A stretch of 64,000 nucleotides of DNA. Source: Pseudomonas karstica (GTDB taxonomy: Bacteria > Pseudomonadota > Gammaproteobacteria > Pseudomonadales > Pseudomonadaceae). How positions within the stretch are numbered: position 1 is the stretch's first letter; each line of letters starts with the position of its first letter. Shown here piece by piece: positions 26,891 to 37,393 of the stretch. The stretch lies in NCBI RefSeq assembly GCF_009707515.1, contig NZ_WLYI01000002.1, positions 1-64,000 of the forward strand. Direction: 5' to 3'. A model generated the notes under the pieces. The model saw nothing but the letters and a program-made list of their open reading frames with translations. It was not told the DNA's origin and made no database searches. The translations under genes and the position numbers were made by a program.

Positions 26891-29800
26891 TTAAGCTTCT
26901 TCGGGCTTCTCTGTCTCCACTTTCAGGCTGCTCACCTGTGGGACACGGATGCCGGCCTTGCGCGGGGCACTGATAGTCATCAACACGCCGTCGTTGGTGA
27001 TGAACGTTGGCAACGCGCTATCGTCGTCCTTTGCGTCTTTGGGAAAGGCATTTTTAATGACAAGGGTTCTTTTTTCCTGAAGGGACTCGCCTTGCAGGGT
27101 GACGGTCAAATCCCCCTCGAACGAAGCCTCCCAACCCGAGACCTGCGCCGCAGAGTAGTCCAGTTTCACAACACTGCTGGCGGGGTCATTGATGGTCACT
27201 CTCCTATAGTCCTGATTGACCATATAGGTGTTGGGCCCGCCCTCTCCCGTGACATCGGCACCGCCATTAATAATAATAACGTTCGAGCCTTTACCGGTGA
27301 ATGCCACATCGTTATTGCCATTGAGGGTGAGCAGATTGTTGTCGTCATTGCCCTGGATAAAGCTTTCACCGCGCTCAACCGTAGTCGCATTGGAAAACGA
27401 CTGGAAGTGCGCGATTTTCTTCAGGCCTTCTGTATTGGAGGCTTCAGTTTTTACCGAGACCGTATTGGTTTTGAAGTTAATGACATGCCCTGCATATTGG
27501 ACGTGTTTATCCTCTCCATCTTCCTTGTAGGATGTCCTTAAAGTCCCGGAAAATGCCAGCGTATTACGGCCCCCACCGCCATCCAGCGAGGTCTGTCGCG
27601 GACTGAAACCATCCTTTTCGCTGGTCGAGACTTGCTCCGCCTGTTCCAGTGTCTGGCGTGCATCGGCGTTGATGACAACCGTATCGTCAGCATCGCCCCC
27701 ATTGACCCCTTTTTTACCTCCCCCCAATACAAAATAATTAGGTTTTTCCTTAACTCCCGTCGCCCAATCATCACCGTCCCCCAGTTCCCAGAACGTAGCC
27801 TTGCCTTCTCCCTGAACGCCTTCTACGGTTTTGACCTCCTTACCATTCCATGACTTGTAGGGGTCGGCAATATGGTCGTTACCGCCTTTTGATTCAACGG
27901 CTGGAACCTCGCCAGGAACTTTGATCAGGCTCAGCGGCCAAGTAATAGGTGAATACCAGAGCGGGGAAACAAGACTAACTTTTCCCGGAACCATTTTGGC
28001 TTCCACATCCGTCGACCCGAACACCACTCGCTCAAACAAAGGTTTGCCGGGCCCCTCCAGGAACTCCTTATAGCGTGCCCTGCTGTCTTCCTCGTACGCC
28101 TTGCCATACTTGGCCTCCAGATAGGGTTTCATCACATCGAACCCTGGTTCGAAACCCAGAAACGCCCTGAGGCCAGTATCGAATTTTTGCATACCTGTCA
28201 GCGGCACGTGCTCATTGATATCTTCCACGGTTCGCACAGCGCTGTAGATCTGCTGCCCGACCATCAACACTACCGCTACCGCAAGCCCTGCCGGTCCGGC
28301 GGCACTCGCCCCGGCCATAAACGCTGCGGTCAGGGCGAGTGAAGTTGTGGCGCTAGCCACTGCAATCGCGCCGTTTACGTAGTGGTCCTGGGCCTCTTTG
28401 CCTTTGCTGTTGGCGGCTTTTTTAAACGAGTCGACAGCATTGTAGATATCGAAGGGAACGCTGATTGCTGCGCCAGCAACACCGCCGGCTTTTCCAATGA
28501 GCTTGCCGATGCTGGAGTTTTTGAATGCAAACATGCTTGGGGCTTTGCTGCTGATGGTTTTCTGTGCCGCTTTATTGAGGCCTGCCTCAACCCCCATCCC
28601 AACATAGTCAGACGCCGTAGCACCCAGAGCTATGACTCCCGCCGTTGTATCGCCTTTCTGGAAACTCTCTATGGAACTACGCAGCCCCTGGAATGTGCTG
28701 AAGGCTTGAAACCCAAGCCCTGCTTTTTTTGTCGCGCCCCCCTTGCCAGGTGTTTGCGGGGAGAAAAAATCTGCAGGTAACGGCTTTTTGCTGCTTTCCA
28801 GTGCCTTTGCCGCAGCATAGTGCTGGGGTAGTTCACGCAGATTCTTTTGCAGCGACTCAGCGATCGGCGAGCCGTCGCCCCTGTGGATCAGCGGTGCAGA
28901 AGCGGGGTCGCGGAGCGAGGCGATCTCACCGAGCACATTGGCTACACGATCACCAACGTCACCCGGCTGCGATTTGAGATAAGCCGCAAAGCGGGTGTAG
29001 TCGATCTGCAGCTTGCCGACCAGCTTGCGACCCTCCGTATCACTTGCCAGCGCGTCTTCAATCGGCTTGCCATCGAGACTGCCACCCATTTTGTAGAGTT
29101 CGACACGGCTGACGTCCATCTCGCCGATCCGTATAGGAGGGCGGGTTTCATCCAGTTTTTGCAGGCGCCGCACTTGCGCTTCGTCAATCCGTGCCACTTC
29201 AATTGTCGGTGGCGTCACCGCAACAGTGGCCGGGGCATCTCCCGCAGAAGAGAAAATTCTTTTTAATGAGGCATCGGTTTGACTGTCGAGTTTTCCATCG
29301 TAGAGACGCGCGGTGAAGGCTTCCTCCACAAAATCACGGGAGCTTCTGGATGCGCGTTGGCTGAGTTTATTACCGACGTCGCGAAACGGTTCACTGTTAT
29401 TAGCCGCCGTCAGGAATTCTTTGGGTTTATCCTTGTAGTAACCCGCCATCCCCAGCTTGCCGGCGATCAACGCGGCTTGCTTTTGGGCTGTGGGGTCACC
29501 GCCATTGGCCTGCGCCTGGGAGCCAACTCGATCAGCGACAGTGTTGTCACTCGCGGAGGGAGGAGCGAAAAAATCGTCACCTATTACCAGGGTAGGAGGT
29601 TTGCCTAAACGCAGCTGCGATTCCGGTTGATCGCCAGGGTTGGCGATAATCACCTTGAGCTTCTTGCCCACCGCCTCTGCGGTGGCCGGGTCACTCTGTG
29701 AGAGTTTGCGCAGCACTTCGTTGACGGCATCGGCCACAAGCACGGATCTTTTCGGGTCGTTTTTGCCATTACTTTTTATATCAACTGTCGTCCCATGCAT

Positions 29801-31285
29801 GACCTGGGACTTGAAGTCTGTCGGTAAACCGACTTTTCTCTCGGCCTGCCTTACACTCTCCTGCTCCATACGCTCGAAGGCATAGGGATAATTAACGGGA
29901 GCCTTGGCCTCATTGATCGCACCCGTCAACTTTTGCTCAAGTGCCTTCATGGCCGACATAGAGGGGGCATTTGGATGGTTTGCCATGAAGTTTCTGACTG
30001 AGGCCAATGCGGCCACCGTTTCGTGAAACTGCGGCATTCCTTTGGATGCATGCAGTTTTTTCAGCCCCTCAGACACCTGATCATAATCCGCTACTTGCGC
30101 CTTTTCGGGGGGTGTGGTCTGACGACGAAACTCATCTGACGTCGGCAGTCGGGAAGCATCAATCACCTTGACGGTATCGAGCCCACTCAAGGGGGCGTCA
30201 TACATGAACTTTACGTCGTTGGAGTCGCCAGAAACTTCAGGAATGAGGTTTTTATTAAACACACTGATTATGTATTTAGGCTCGCCAGAGCCATCCACAA
30301 TAGGATTAGTCAGATACTTCAGTTCGGGACTGGTAAATATTTTTTTCAATCCTTGCTCGAAGGCTTTGGCAGAAGAAAACTCAACAAGACCGATGTTCGG
30401 GTCGCTGTAGTAATACGTTCGTTTACCCTCAGGGCCGACGATCACACCTGCTGAAAGGCGATGCCCCTCACTGCTGATCAACAGTGTTTTGCTCGTAGGT
30501 GAGTTAATGAGTTCTGGCGCGATGGTGGTAAAGGCGGCAGTCCTCTTGGTGGCAGGGTCATGTGCGACGTTACGGTCTTTGACATGGCCATGAACCTGGG
30601 CAAGTTTTTGAAAAAACGCCTGGGACTCCGGAGATTCTGGATCGACAGCCGCCAGGTAGATGTTACCCATGAACGTTTGCTGCTTACCCTCGGCAGTGGC
30701 CAACGACAGGAGGTGTGAGACCCCTGCGCATTCTCCTCCGAACGTTTGGTTGATCAAGGAAAGATAGAAACTTTGGGCCATTGGCGTCACCTTCACGCCG
30801 TTACCCGATATCACTTTCGTGAATAAACTCACACTGTTTTGAGTTCCCTTGATAACACGCTGCTCCATCAACCGCTGCAACGCACCCAACTGATCTGGAC
30901 TAAGGCTGCGATCCAACGCAAGCCTCATGAGTTCCAAGTTGCTCATAGATGTAGAATAACCAGGCAGTTGTACAGAGGATGGTGTGTTATAGCCTTTCAA
31001 GTAAGTGCTGCCTTCTGACCCATGTTTGGCCTGAATCACTTTGTGTTGAAAATTATCGGGAACTTCGTCATCCGGTATAACGACGAGAGGAGGATCACCG
31101 TCATGAACCTGTGCCACCTGTGTATCCCTGCGTGTACGGCCAGGCGTTGATGCATTTTGTTGTTCCTGGGACGAGGTGAGCGTGTCACGGGCAGGCACAT
31201 TGGAAGGGGGGAAAAGCAACGCTGCGGTCGAAGAAGTAGTGAGATTCATGAATACACCCGCCATACAAGATTTCAGTCTCCACAT
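26891..31285 (-). CDS. Giant putative toxin: YopT-like protease site, pore-like segment, beta-rich C-terminus
   Basis: The protein has 1464 residues from ATG 31285; ATGs at 31264 and 31249 are alternatives and none has a clear ribosome site. Residues about 165-345 resemble a C58 (YopT-type) cysteine protease, with Cys186 in GGECAGVSHLL, His275 in SEGHRLSAGV and Asp295 in YYYSDPNIG. Residues about 880-1015 hold three hydrophobic stretches (AGVIALGATASDYVGMG; GGVAGAAISVPF; GAIAVASATTSLALTAAFMA). QIYSAVRTVEDINEHVPLT follows, recalling the TcdA/TcdB pore region. The last 350 residues are Gly/Asn/Asp-rich and beta-predicted (GGDADDTVVINA, LTLNGNNDVAFTG). No signal peptide is seen. By analogy with MCF-like insecticidal toxins it may self-cleave and cross membranes. 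No secretion, immunity or accessory gene adjoins it. Base use is less GC-rich than its neighbours, suggesting acquisition. Confidence 0.6.
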   Translation of the reverse strand: MWRLKSCMAGVFMNLTTSSTAALLFPPSNVPARDTLTSSQEQQNASTPGRTRRDTQVAQVHDGDPPLVVIPDDEVPDNFQHKVIQAKHGSEGSTYLKGYNTPSSVQLPGYSTSMSNLELMRLALDRSLSPDQLGALQRLMEQRVIKGTQNSVSLFTKVISGNGVKVTPMAQSFYLSLINQTFGGECAGVSHLLSLATAEGKQQTFMGNIYLAAVDPESPESQAFFQKLAQVHGHVKDRNVAHDPATKRTAAFTTIAPELINSPTSKTLLISSEGHRLSAGVIVGPEGKRTYYYSDPNIGLVEFSSAKAFEQGLKKIFTSPELKYLTNPIVDGSGEPKYIISVFNKNLIPEVSGDSNDVKFMYDAPLSGLDTVKVIDASRLPTSDEFRRQTTPPEKAQVADYDQVSEGLKKLHASKGMPQFHETVAALASVRNFMANHPNAPSMSAMKALEQKLTGAINEAKAPVNYPYAFERMEQESVRQAERKVGLPTDFKSQVMHGTTVDIKSNGKNDPKRSVLVADAVNEVLRKLSQSDPATAEAVGKKLKVIIANPGDQPESQLRLGKPPTLVIGDDFFAPPSASDNTVADRVGSQAQANGGDPTAQKQAALIAGKLGMAGYYKDKPKEFLTAANNSEPFRDVGNKLSQRASRSSRDFVEEAFTARLYDGKLDSQTDASLKRIFSSAGDAPATVAVTPPTIEVARIDEAQVRRLQKLDETRPPIRIGEMDVSRVELYKMGGSLDGKPIEDALASDTEGRKLVGKLQIDYTRFAAYLKSQPGDVGDRVANVLGEIASLRDPASAPLIHRGDGSPIAESLQKNLRELPQHYAAAKALESSKKPLPADFFSPQTPGKGGATKKAGLGFQAFSTFQGLRSSIESFQKGDTTAGVIALGATASDYVGMGVEAGLNKAAQKTISSKAPSMFAFKNSSIGKLIGKAGGVAGAAISVPFDIYNAVDSFKKAANSKGKEAQDHYVNGAIAVASATTSLALTAAFMAGASAAGPAGLAVAVVLMVGQQIYSAVRTVEDINEHVPLTGMQKFDTGLRAFLGFEPGFDVMKPYLEAKYGKAYEEDSRARYKEFLEGPGKPLFERVVFGSTDVEAKMVPGKVSLVSPLWYSPITWPLSLIKVPGEVPAVESKGGNDHIADPYKSWNGKEVKTVEGVQGEGKATFWELGDGDDWATGVKEKPNYFVLGGGKKGVNGGDADDTVVINADARQTLEQAEQVSTSEKDGFSPRQTSLDGGGGRNTLAFSGTLRTSYKEDGEDKHVQYAGHVINFKTNTVSVKTEASNTEGLKKIAHFQSFSNATTVERGESFIQGNDDNNLLTLNGNNDVAFTGKGSNVIIINGGADVTGEGGPNTYMVNQDYRRVTINDPASSVVKLDYSAAQVSGWEASFEGDLTVTLQGESLQEKRTLVIKNAFPKDAKDDDSALPTFITNDGVLMTISAPRKAGIRVPQVSSLKVETEKPEEA

Positions 31286-31511
31286 CCCTGATCAGTAAGT
31301 TCCTTAGGCGGTGAACGTATCAACGAAGCGAAAAGATAAACTATCAGACTTATCTGCCAGCGCCCGTAATGTTCATTATTAGACTATTCCAGGCCGTTGT
31401 TGAGGTTTGGGTCCTAGAACAGGCTGGCGATCAAAGTGACGTCGACAAGCAAAGCCCCACTTGCCCACCGGCCCCAGATGCGCCCCAGGCTCTTCTTGGT
31501 CAGTTTGCGTC

Positions 31512-32453
31512 TTAGAGCATTGCGGATTTTTTCTTCAACAAATCGATAAACAACCCCAGTTCGCGGCTCACCGGCTCACCTTTGCGCAGCAGCATCCCAA
31601 ATGGAGCCAGTTGAACGTCCAATTGCACCGGCAGTGCTATCACCAGCCCCATCTTCAGGTAGTCACGCAGAGCGCTTTCCGACAGGACCATGATGGCGTC
31701 GGTCAGTTGAATCAGTTGTTGCATGGAGTACACCGAACTGCATTCGATGATGTCTGCCGGTGGTGGCAAGGCCAAGTGTTGCAAGGCCTGATCGAAGCCG
31801 ATGCGCGCCGGGCTGGTTTCCGGCTGCAAAATCCACGGCCAGTCGCTGACCAGCTCAGCCAGTGGCAGGTCATGACGCTGGGCCAGGGGATGCCCGGCAT
31901 GCACCACCACCAGCAAACGCTCATTGCCCAGAGGGTCGAAGGTGTAATGCTCGCTGTCGGTGGCGGCGTTGCGACGGGCGATGGCCAGGTCGATTCGGCC
32001 CTGCTCCAGCAGTTGGATCACCTGATCGCTGGTGTCGCCCATGATGCGAATCCGCAGTTGTGGGTTGAGTGCCTTGATCTGGGCGATGGAGTCCATCACC
32101 AGATCCGGTGCCGCGCCCATGATGGTCCCGATCGACAAATAGCCATAACCGCCCTGCTGTCGCGCCATCAAGTCCTCGGCGCAACGATCAAGGCCGCTCA
32201 AGGCTGATTCGGCGAAACGAATCAACTCCTTGCCCAGGGCCGTGGGGCGCATGCCTCGGGGCAAGCGCTCGAACAGATCACAACCGAACATGTCCTCGAT
32301 CTCCCGCAGCATGCGGGTGGCCGCCGGTTGCGACATGTTCAAGGCCTGGGACGCACGGTGCAGGTTCTGGCTGGAGCTGAGTGCCACCAGCATGTGCAGA
32401 TGCTTGTAGCGCAAGCGGTTGAACAGGCTGCGGGAGATGATTGGACTGCTCAT
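31512..32453 (-). CDS. LysR-family regulator of the rhamnose cluster
   Basis: The 313-residue regulator has the LysR helix-turn-helix at residues about 20-45 (HRASQALNMSQPAATRMLRE) and a typical periplasmic-binding-like effector domain. ATG 32453 with AAGGAA upstream is the start; the frame is open 83 codons further but overlaps the promoter region. It is divergent from the MFS and rhamnonate dehydratase genes. The palindrome TCGCTT-GT-AAGCGA at 32485-32498 lies between them. It probably activates this operon in response to a rhamnose intermediate; that role is inferred. Confidence 0.85.
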   Translation of the reverse strand: MSSPIISRSLFNRLRYKHLHMLVALSSSQNLHRASQALNMSQPAATRMLREIEDMFGCDLFERLPRGMRPTALGKELIRFAESALSGLDRCAEDLMARQQGGYGYLSIGTIMGAAPDLVMDSIAQIKALNPQLRIRIMGDTSDQVIQLLEQGRIDLAIARRNAATDSEHYTFDPLGNERLLVVVHAGHPLAQRHDLPLAELVSDWPWILQPETSPARIGFDQALQHLALPPPADIIECSSVYSMQQLIQLTDAIMVLSESALRDYLKMGLVIALPVQLDVQLAPFGMLLRKGEPVSRELGLFIDLLKKKSAML

Positions 32454-32484
32454 TTTATTCCTTGGTAACGATACCTTCAGGTTA

Positions 32485-32498
32485 TCGCTTGTAAGCGA
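32485..32498. promoter_or_regulatory. Putative LysR box
   Basis: TCGCTTGTAAGCGA is a perfect inverted repeat (6-bp arms, 2-bp centre) in the 115-base divergent promoter between the LysR gene and the MFS gene. Size and position suit a LysR recognition site. Confidence 0.5.
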
Positions 32499-32568
32499 GA
32501 TTCGATTTGTAGCGTATTGCTCGGCAGCCGTACAGTCCTTCCCATAAGAACAAACATCGGACTCAATC

Positions 32569-33864
32569 ATGAAAACCCTGCCCGCCCCCCTGCTCGCCAA
32601 GATTTCCTGGCGGCTGCTGCCCTTCCTGCTGCTGATGTACATCATGGCCTTCCTCGACCGCGCCAATGTCGGGTTCGCCAAACAAGCCTTCCAGGCTGAC
32701 ACCGGCCTGAGTGACGCCGCTTTCGCCTTTGGCGCCGGAGTGTTTTTCGTCGGTTATGCACTGCTGGAGGTGCCAAGCAACCTGATCCTGCACCGGGTCG
32801 GTGCCCGCCTGTGGATGTGTCGGATCATGGTCAGTTGGGGCCTGGTATCTGCCGCCATGGTCTTTGCCCATAACGAAACCAGCTTCTACGTACTGCGCTT
32901 TTTACTGGGGGTGGCTGAAGCCGGGTTCTTCCCCGGGGTCATCCTCTATCTGACTTACTGGTTCCCTTCGGCCACACGCGGCAAGGCCATGGGATTCTTC
33001 TACTTCGGCGCGCCACTGGCGTTTATCTTCGGCAGCCCGCTGTCCGGCCTGTTGCTGGAGATGGATGGCTTTGCCGGTGTACATGGCTGGCAATGGCTGT
33101 TCGCCGTGGAAGGCTTGATGGCCAGCGCCGTCGGTATCTGGGCCTATTGGTATCTGGACAACCGCCCCAGCGACGCGAAATGGCTGACCCAGCAAGAGCG
33201 TGACCAGGTGCAAGGCATCCTGGACCTTGAAGACAGCCACAAGTCCTCCCATGGCCGCAGCTTGCTCAACGTGCTGTGCCAACCCTCGATACTGTACCTG
33301 TGCCTGGTTTATCTACTGATCCAGGCCAGTGTCTACGGCGTGGTGTTTTACCTGCCGACCCAAGTCAGTGGGTTGCTGGGCACCAAGGTCGGGTTGACGG
33401 TCGGGCTGGTGTCGGCCATTCCCTGGGTCTGCGCACTGGTCGCCGCCTGGTGGATCCCCGGTTACTGCGACCGCACCGGCGAACGCCGTCGCACAGCTTC
33501 GCTGACCCTGCTGATGGCCGCCGTCGGTATTGCCTGCTCGGTGACCTTCGCCAATCCGCTGCTGGGCATGCTCGCCCTGTGTTTCGCCGCCTCGGGTTTT
33601 ATCGCCGTGCAACCGGTGTTCTGGACCTTTCCGTCCAGCTACCTGGCCGGCAGCGCCGCAGCGGCCGGCATCGCCCTGATCAATTCCTTCGGCGCCCTGG
33701 GCGGGTTTATCGCACCGGTGCTGAAGAACTGGGCCGAAACCGCCTTCCACTCCCCGGCGGCCGGTCTTTACCTGCTGTCCGCCACCACCGTACTCGCGGC
33801 GTTGCTGGTACTGGGTATTCATTTACCTGGGCAAAAACCGACGAACACGCCAGCCACTGTTTAA
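32569..33864 (+). CDS. MFS transporter (ACS family) of the rhamnose cluster
   Basis: The 431-residue 12-span protein has the ACS signature [20 protein letters not shown] and [18 protein letters not shown]. It is the first gene of the rhamnose operon and is followed 16 bases later by rhamnonate dehydratase. It may import L-rhamnonate or another sugar acid, since a dedicated L-rhamnose symporter (38638-39696) is also encoded. It resembles nicT and the 52947-54269 gene only at family level. Confidence 0.85.
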   Translation: MKTLPAPLLAKISWRLLPFLLLMYIMAFLDRANVGFAKQAFQADTGLSDAAFAFGAGVFFVGYALLEVPSNLILHRVGARLWMCRIMVSWGLVSAAMVFAHNETSFYVLRFLLGVAEAGFFPGVILYLTYWFPSATRGKAMGFFYFGAPLAFIFGSPLSGLLLEMDGFAGVHGWQWLFAVEGLMASAVGIWAYWYLDNRPSDAKWLTQQERDQVQGILDLEDSHKSSHGRSLLNVLCQPSILYLCLVYLLIQASVYGVVFYLPTQVSGLLGTKVGLTVGLVSAIPWVCALVAAWWIPGYCDRTGERRRTASLTLLMAAVGIACSVTFANPLLGMLALCFAASGFIAVQPVFWTFPSSYLAGSAAAAGIALINSFGALGGFIAPVLKNWAETAFHSPAAGLYLLSATTVLAALLVLGIHLPGQKPTNTPATV

Positions 33865-33880
33865 ATCAAGGAGTCACACC

Positions 33881-35065
33881 ATGGGCAACATCACCATCAA
33901 GCACGTCCGCGCCTTTGTGCTGCGCGGCGGCGGCGCGGATTACCACGACCAGGCGGATGGCCACTGGATCGACGATCACATCAGCACGCCAATGAGCAAA
34001 TACCCGGAGTATCGCCAGAGCCGCCGCAGCTTCGGCATCAACGTGCTCGGTACCCTGGTGGTGGAGATTGAGGCCAGCGATGGCACGGTGGGTTTCGCCG
34101 TGACCACCGGCGGTGAGCCAGCCGCTTATATCGTCGAAAAACACCTGGCGCGGTTCCTGGAAGGCGCCCGTGTCACCGATATTGAAAAGATCTGGGACCA
34201 GATGTACCAGTCCACCCTCTACTACGGGCGCAAGGGCCTGGTGATCAACACCATTTCCGGGGTCGACCTGGCGCTGTGGGACTTGCTCGGCAAGATCCGC
34301 CAGGAACCGGTGCATCAGTTGCTCGGCGGCGCAGTGCGTGACGAGTTGCAGTTCTACGCCACGGGCGCCCGCCCGGACCTGGCGCAGAAAATGGGTTTTA
34401 TCGGCGGCAAGATGCCCCTGCACCACGGCCCGAGCGAAGGTGAAGAAGGCCTGCGCAAGAACCTGGAAGAGCTGGCGACCATGCGCGAACGCGTCGGCCC
34501 GGACTTCTGGCTGATGCTCGACTGCTGGATGAGCCTGGACCTCAACTACGCCACCAAACTGGCCATCGGTGCCCATGAGTACGGCTTGAAATGGATCGAG
34601 GAAGCCCTGTCGCCTGATGATTACTGGGGCTACGCGGCACTGCGCAACAACGTACCCAAGGGCATGCTGGTCACCACCGGCGAGCACGAAGCCACCCGCT
34701 GGGGCTTTCGCATGCTGCTGGAAATGGGCTGCTGCGACATTATCCAACCCGATGTCGGCTGGTGCGGCGGCATGACCGAGCTGGTGAAAATCTCCGCCCT
34801 GGCCGATGCCCACAACACTCTGGTGGTGCCTCATGGATCGTCGGTCTACAGCTACCACTTCGTCGCCACCCGTCATAACAGCCCATTCGCCGAATTCCTG
34901 ATGATGGCGCCCAAGGCAGATGAAGTAGTGCCGATGTTCCACCCGCAACTGCTGGGTGAACCCGTGCCGGTCAATGGCCGCATGCGCCTTTCGGTACTGG
35001 ACAAGCCAGGGTTTGGGGTTGACCTGAACCCGGATTGCCAGCTGCATCGCCCGTACAATCGCTGA
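33881..35065 (+). CDS. rhmD: L-rhamnonate dehydratase
   Basis: The 394-residue enolase-superfamily enzyme carries the metal ligands in LMLDCW (Asp), KWIEEA (Glu) and TTGEHE (Glu), and the catalytic His in VVPHGSS. It converts L-rhamnonate to 2-keto-3-deoxy-L-rhamnonate. The sequence ([20 protein letters not shown] start, [15 protein letters not shown]) is of the RhmD type rather than the galactonate or mandelate branches. AAGGAGTCACACC precedes the ATG. Confidence 0.93.
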   Translation: MGNITIKHVRAFVLRGGGADYHDQADGHWIDDHISTPMSKYPEYRQSRRSFGINVLGTLVVEIEASDGTVGFAVTTGGEPAAYIVEKHLARFLEGARVTDIEKIWDQMYQSTLYYGRKGLVINTISGVDLALWDLLGKIRQEPVHQLLGGAVRDELQFYATGARPDLAQKMGFIGGKMPLHHGPSEGEEGLRKNLEELATMRERVGPDFWLMLDCWMSLDLNYATKLAIGAHEYGLKWIEEALSPDDYWGYAALRNNVPKGMLVTTGEHEATRWGFRMLLEMGCCDIIQPDVGWCGGMTELVKISALADAHNTLVVPHGSSVYSYHFVATRHNSPFAEFLMMAPKADEVVPMFHPQLLGEPVPVNGRMRLSVLDKPGFGVDLNPDCQLHRPYNR

Positions 35066-35076
35066 GGAAGACTGCC

Positions 35077-35877
35077 ATGAACATGCCTCAAAACGGCTTC
35101 AAGACCGCTCTCGCCCAGGACGCTACCCAGTACGGCATCTGGGCCGGCTTCGCCACGGCCTACGGCGCAGAAATCGTCGCCAGCATCGGCTACGACTGGA
35201 TGCTGATCGATGGCGAACACGCGCCCAACACAGTGCCCAGTGTGCTCAACCAGCTGCAGGCTGTTGCACCCTATGGAACCGCGCCGGTGGTGCGTGCGGT
35301 GAGTGGTGACGCCAACCTGATCAAGCAACTGCTCGATGTCGGCGCCCAGACGTTGATGATCCCCATGGTCGAAACCGCTGAACAGGCCCAGGCCCTGGTG
35401 CGCGCCATGCGTTATCCGCCCCATGGCATCCGTGGCGTCGGCGGTGGCTTGACCCGCGCCACCCGTTGGGACGGCGTGGCGGACTACCTGCAAACCGCCC
35501 ATGAGCAGCTGTGCCTGATCGTGCAGGTGGAGTCGCGGCTGGGGGTGGAAAACGTCGAGGCGATTGCCGCCGTGGACGGCGTGGATGCGGTGTTTATCGG
35601 CCCTGCGGACTTGTCCATCGGACTGGGCCACGCCGGCAACCCGGGCCACCCCGAAGTACAGGAACGCATCAAGCACGCGGTGGACGCCACCCTTGCCGCC
35701 GGCAAAGTCAGCGGCATTCTCGCGCCCAACGAAGAAGACGCCCGCCGTTACCAGGCCTGGGGTTGCCGCTTTATCGCGGTGGCCATCGACATCAGCCTGC
35801 TGCGCCAGAGCGCCCTTGCCACCCTCGCCCGCTATCGCCCCGTCGCAGACGCAAAAGCGCCGTCGCGTACTTACTGA
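35077..35877 (+). CDS. rhmA: 2-keto-3-deoxy-L-rhamnonate aldolase (HpcH/HpaI family)
   Basis: The 266-residue class II aldolase has the motifs MLIDGEHAPN, QVESRLGVEN (metal Glu) and FIGPADLSIG (metal Asp). It splits 2-keto-3-deoxy-L-rhamnonate into pyruvate and L-lactaldehyde. The context after rhmD fixes the substrate; the family also includes 4-hydroxy-2-oxoheptanedioate aldolases. ATG 35077 (GAGGAAG upstream) is chosen over upstream codons that overlap rhmD. aldA follows after 11 bases. Confidence 0.92.
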   Translation: MNMPQNGFKTALAQDATQYGIWAGFATAYGAEIVASIGYDWMLIDGEHAPNTVPSVLNQLQAVAPYGTAPVVRAVSGDANLIKQLLDVGAQTLMIPMVETAEQAQALVRAMRYPPHGIRGVGGGLTRATRWDGVADYLQTAHEQLCLIVQVESRLGVENVEAIAAVDGVDAVFIGPADLSIGLGHAGNPGHPEVQERIKHAVDATLAAGKVSGILAPNEEDARRYQAWGCRFIAVAIDISLLRQSALATLARYRPVADAKAPSRTY

Positions 35878-35888
35878 GGCACCTGCCC

Positions 35889-37322
35889 ATGTCATCCGTT
35901 CCCGTGTACCAGAACTTCATCAACGGCCACTTTACCGCCAGCCAAGCACACCTCGACGTGCTCAACCCAGCCACCGGGGCGCTGCTGTCGAAAGTCCCGG
36001 CGTCCAGCGCCGCTGACGTCGACCGCGCCCTGTCCGCCGCCCGTGGCGCCCAGAAAGACTGGGGCCGCAAACCCGCGATCGAACGTGCCGGGCACCTGCG
36101 CCGAATCGCCGCCAAACTGCGGGAAAACGTCGCCCACCTGGCGCGCACGATCACCTTGGAACAGGGCAAGGTCACGGGGCTGGCGGAGGTGGAAGTCAAC
36201 TTCACCGCCGATTACCTCGACTATATGGCCGAGTGGGCGCGGCGCATCGAAGGCGAAATCATCACCAGCGACCGCCCCAACGAAAATATCTTCCTGTTCC
36301 GCAAACCCCTGGGGGTGGTGGCCGGTATCCTGCCGTGGAATTTCCCGTTCTTCCTGATCGCCCGGAAAATGGCTCCAGCGCTGCTGACCGGCAACACCAT
36401 CGTCATCAAGCCCAGCGAAGAAACGCCAAACAACTGCTTCGAGTTCGCCAAGCTGGTGGCCGAAACCGACCTGCCGCCAGGTGTGTTCAACGTGGTGTGC
36501 GGTGACGGCCGGGTTGGCGGCGCACTGACCGCCCACCCAGGCGTGGACATGATCAGCTTCACCGGCAGCGTGGCCACCGGCTCGCGGATCATGGCTGCTG
36601 CGGCCCCCAACATCACCAAACTCAATCTGGAGCTGGGAGGCAAGGCCCCCGCCATCGTGTTGGCCGATGCGGATCTGGACCTGGCGGTAAAAGCCATCCG
36701 CGATTCGCGGATCATCAACAGCGGCCAGGTGTGCAACTGCGCTGAACGGGTGTATGTGGAGCGCAAGGTCGCCGATCAATTTATCGAGCGTATCAGCGCC
36801 GCCATGGCGGCTACACGCTACGGTGACCCCATCGCTCAACCGGATGTGGATATGGGCCCGCTGATCAACCGCCAAGGCCTTGATAGTGTCGAGCGTAAGG
36901 TTCGCACTGCCTTGAGCCAGGGCGCGACATTGATCAGTGGCGGGCAGGTTGCCGACCTCGGTCAAGGTTTTCACTTCCAGCCCACGGTATTGGCCGGCTG
37001 TCGTGCTGATATGGAGATCATGCGCGAAGAGATCTTCGGCCCGGTGCTGCCGATCCAGATTGTCGACGACCTCGACGAAGCCATCGCCCTGGCCAACGAC
37101 TGTGACTACGGCCTGACCTCGTCGCTCTACACCCGCGACCTGGGCAAGGCGATGCACGGCGTGCGCGAGTTGTCATTCGGCGAAACCTATGTGAACCGCG
37201 AGAACTTCGAAGCGATGCAGGGCTTTCATGCCGGCGTGCGCAAGTCCGGGATCGGCGGCGCGGATGGCAAGCATGGGCTGTATGAATATACCCATACCCA
37301 TGTGATGTATCTGCAGTCCTGA
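35889..37322 (+). CDS. aldA: Lactaldehyde dehydrogenase
   Basis: The 477-residue NAD-dependent aldehyde dehydrogenase has the nucleotide region GNTIVIKPSEETPN, the general-base Glu in LELGGKAP and the catalytic Cys in NSGQVCNCAERV. It oxidises L-lactaldehyde from the aldolase to L-lactate, and glycolaldehyde is a common second substrate of this family. ATG 35889 is the conserved start (MSSVPVYQNFINGHF). The open frame to 35511 is an overlap of rhmA. Confidence 0.92.
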   Translation: MSSVPVYQNFINGHFTASQAHLDVLNPATGALLSKVPASSAADVDRALSAARGAQKDWGRKPAIERAGHLRRIAAKLRENVAHLARTITLEQGKVTGLAEVEVNFTADYLDYMAEWARRIEGEIITSDRPNENIFLFRKPLGVVAGILPWNFPFFLIARKMAPALLTGNTIVIKPSEETPNNCFEFAKLVAETDLPPGVFNVVCGDGRVGGALTAHPGVDMISFTGSVATGSRIMAAAAPNITKLNLELGGKAPAIVLADADLDLAVKAIRDSRIINSGQVCNCAERVYVERKVADQFIERISAAMAATRYGDPIAQPDVDMGPLINRQGLDSVERKVRTALSQGATLISGGQVADLGQGFHFQPTVLAGCRADMEIMREEIFGPVLPIQIVDDLDEAIALANDCDYGLTSSLYTRDLGKAMHGVRELSFGETYVNRENFEAMQGFHAGVRKSGIGGADGKHGLYEYTHTHVMYLQS

Positions 37323-37393
37323 GGTGGTGCAACGGGGCCCTGCGCGGTAGCGTGCGGGCCCCTCATAACAATACTTCCAACAAGGATTGCGCA

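Noticed and set aside
31415..31505. Minus frame KSLGRIWGRWASGALLVDVTLIASLF
   Set aside because: Membrane-like by eye, but it overlaps the end of the LysR gene in another frame and lacks any start signal.
33866..35047. 393-codon minus frame over rhmD
   Set aside because: Mirror frame of the dehydratase; His/Gln-rich shadow composition.
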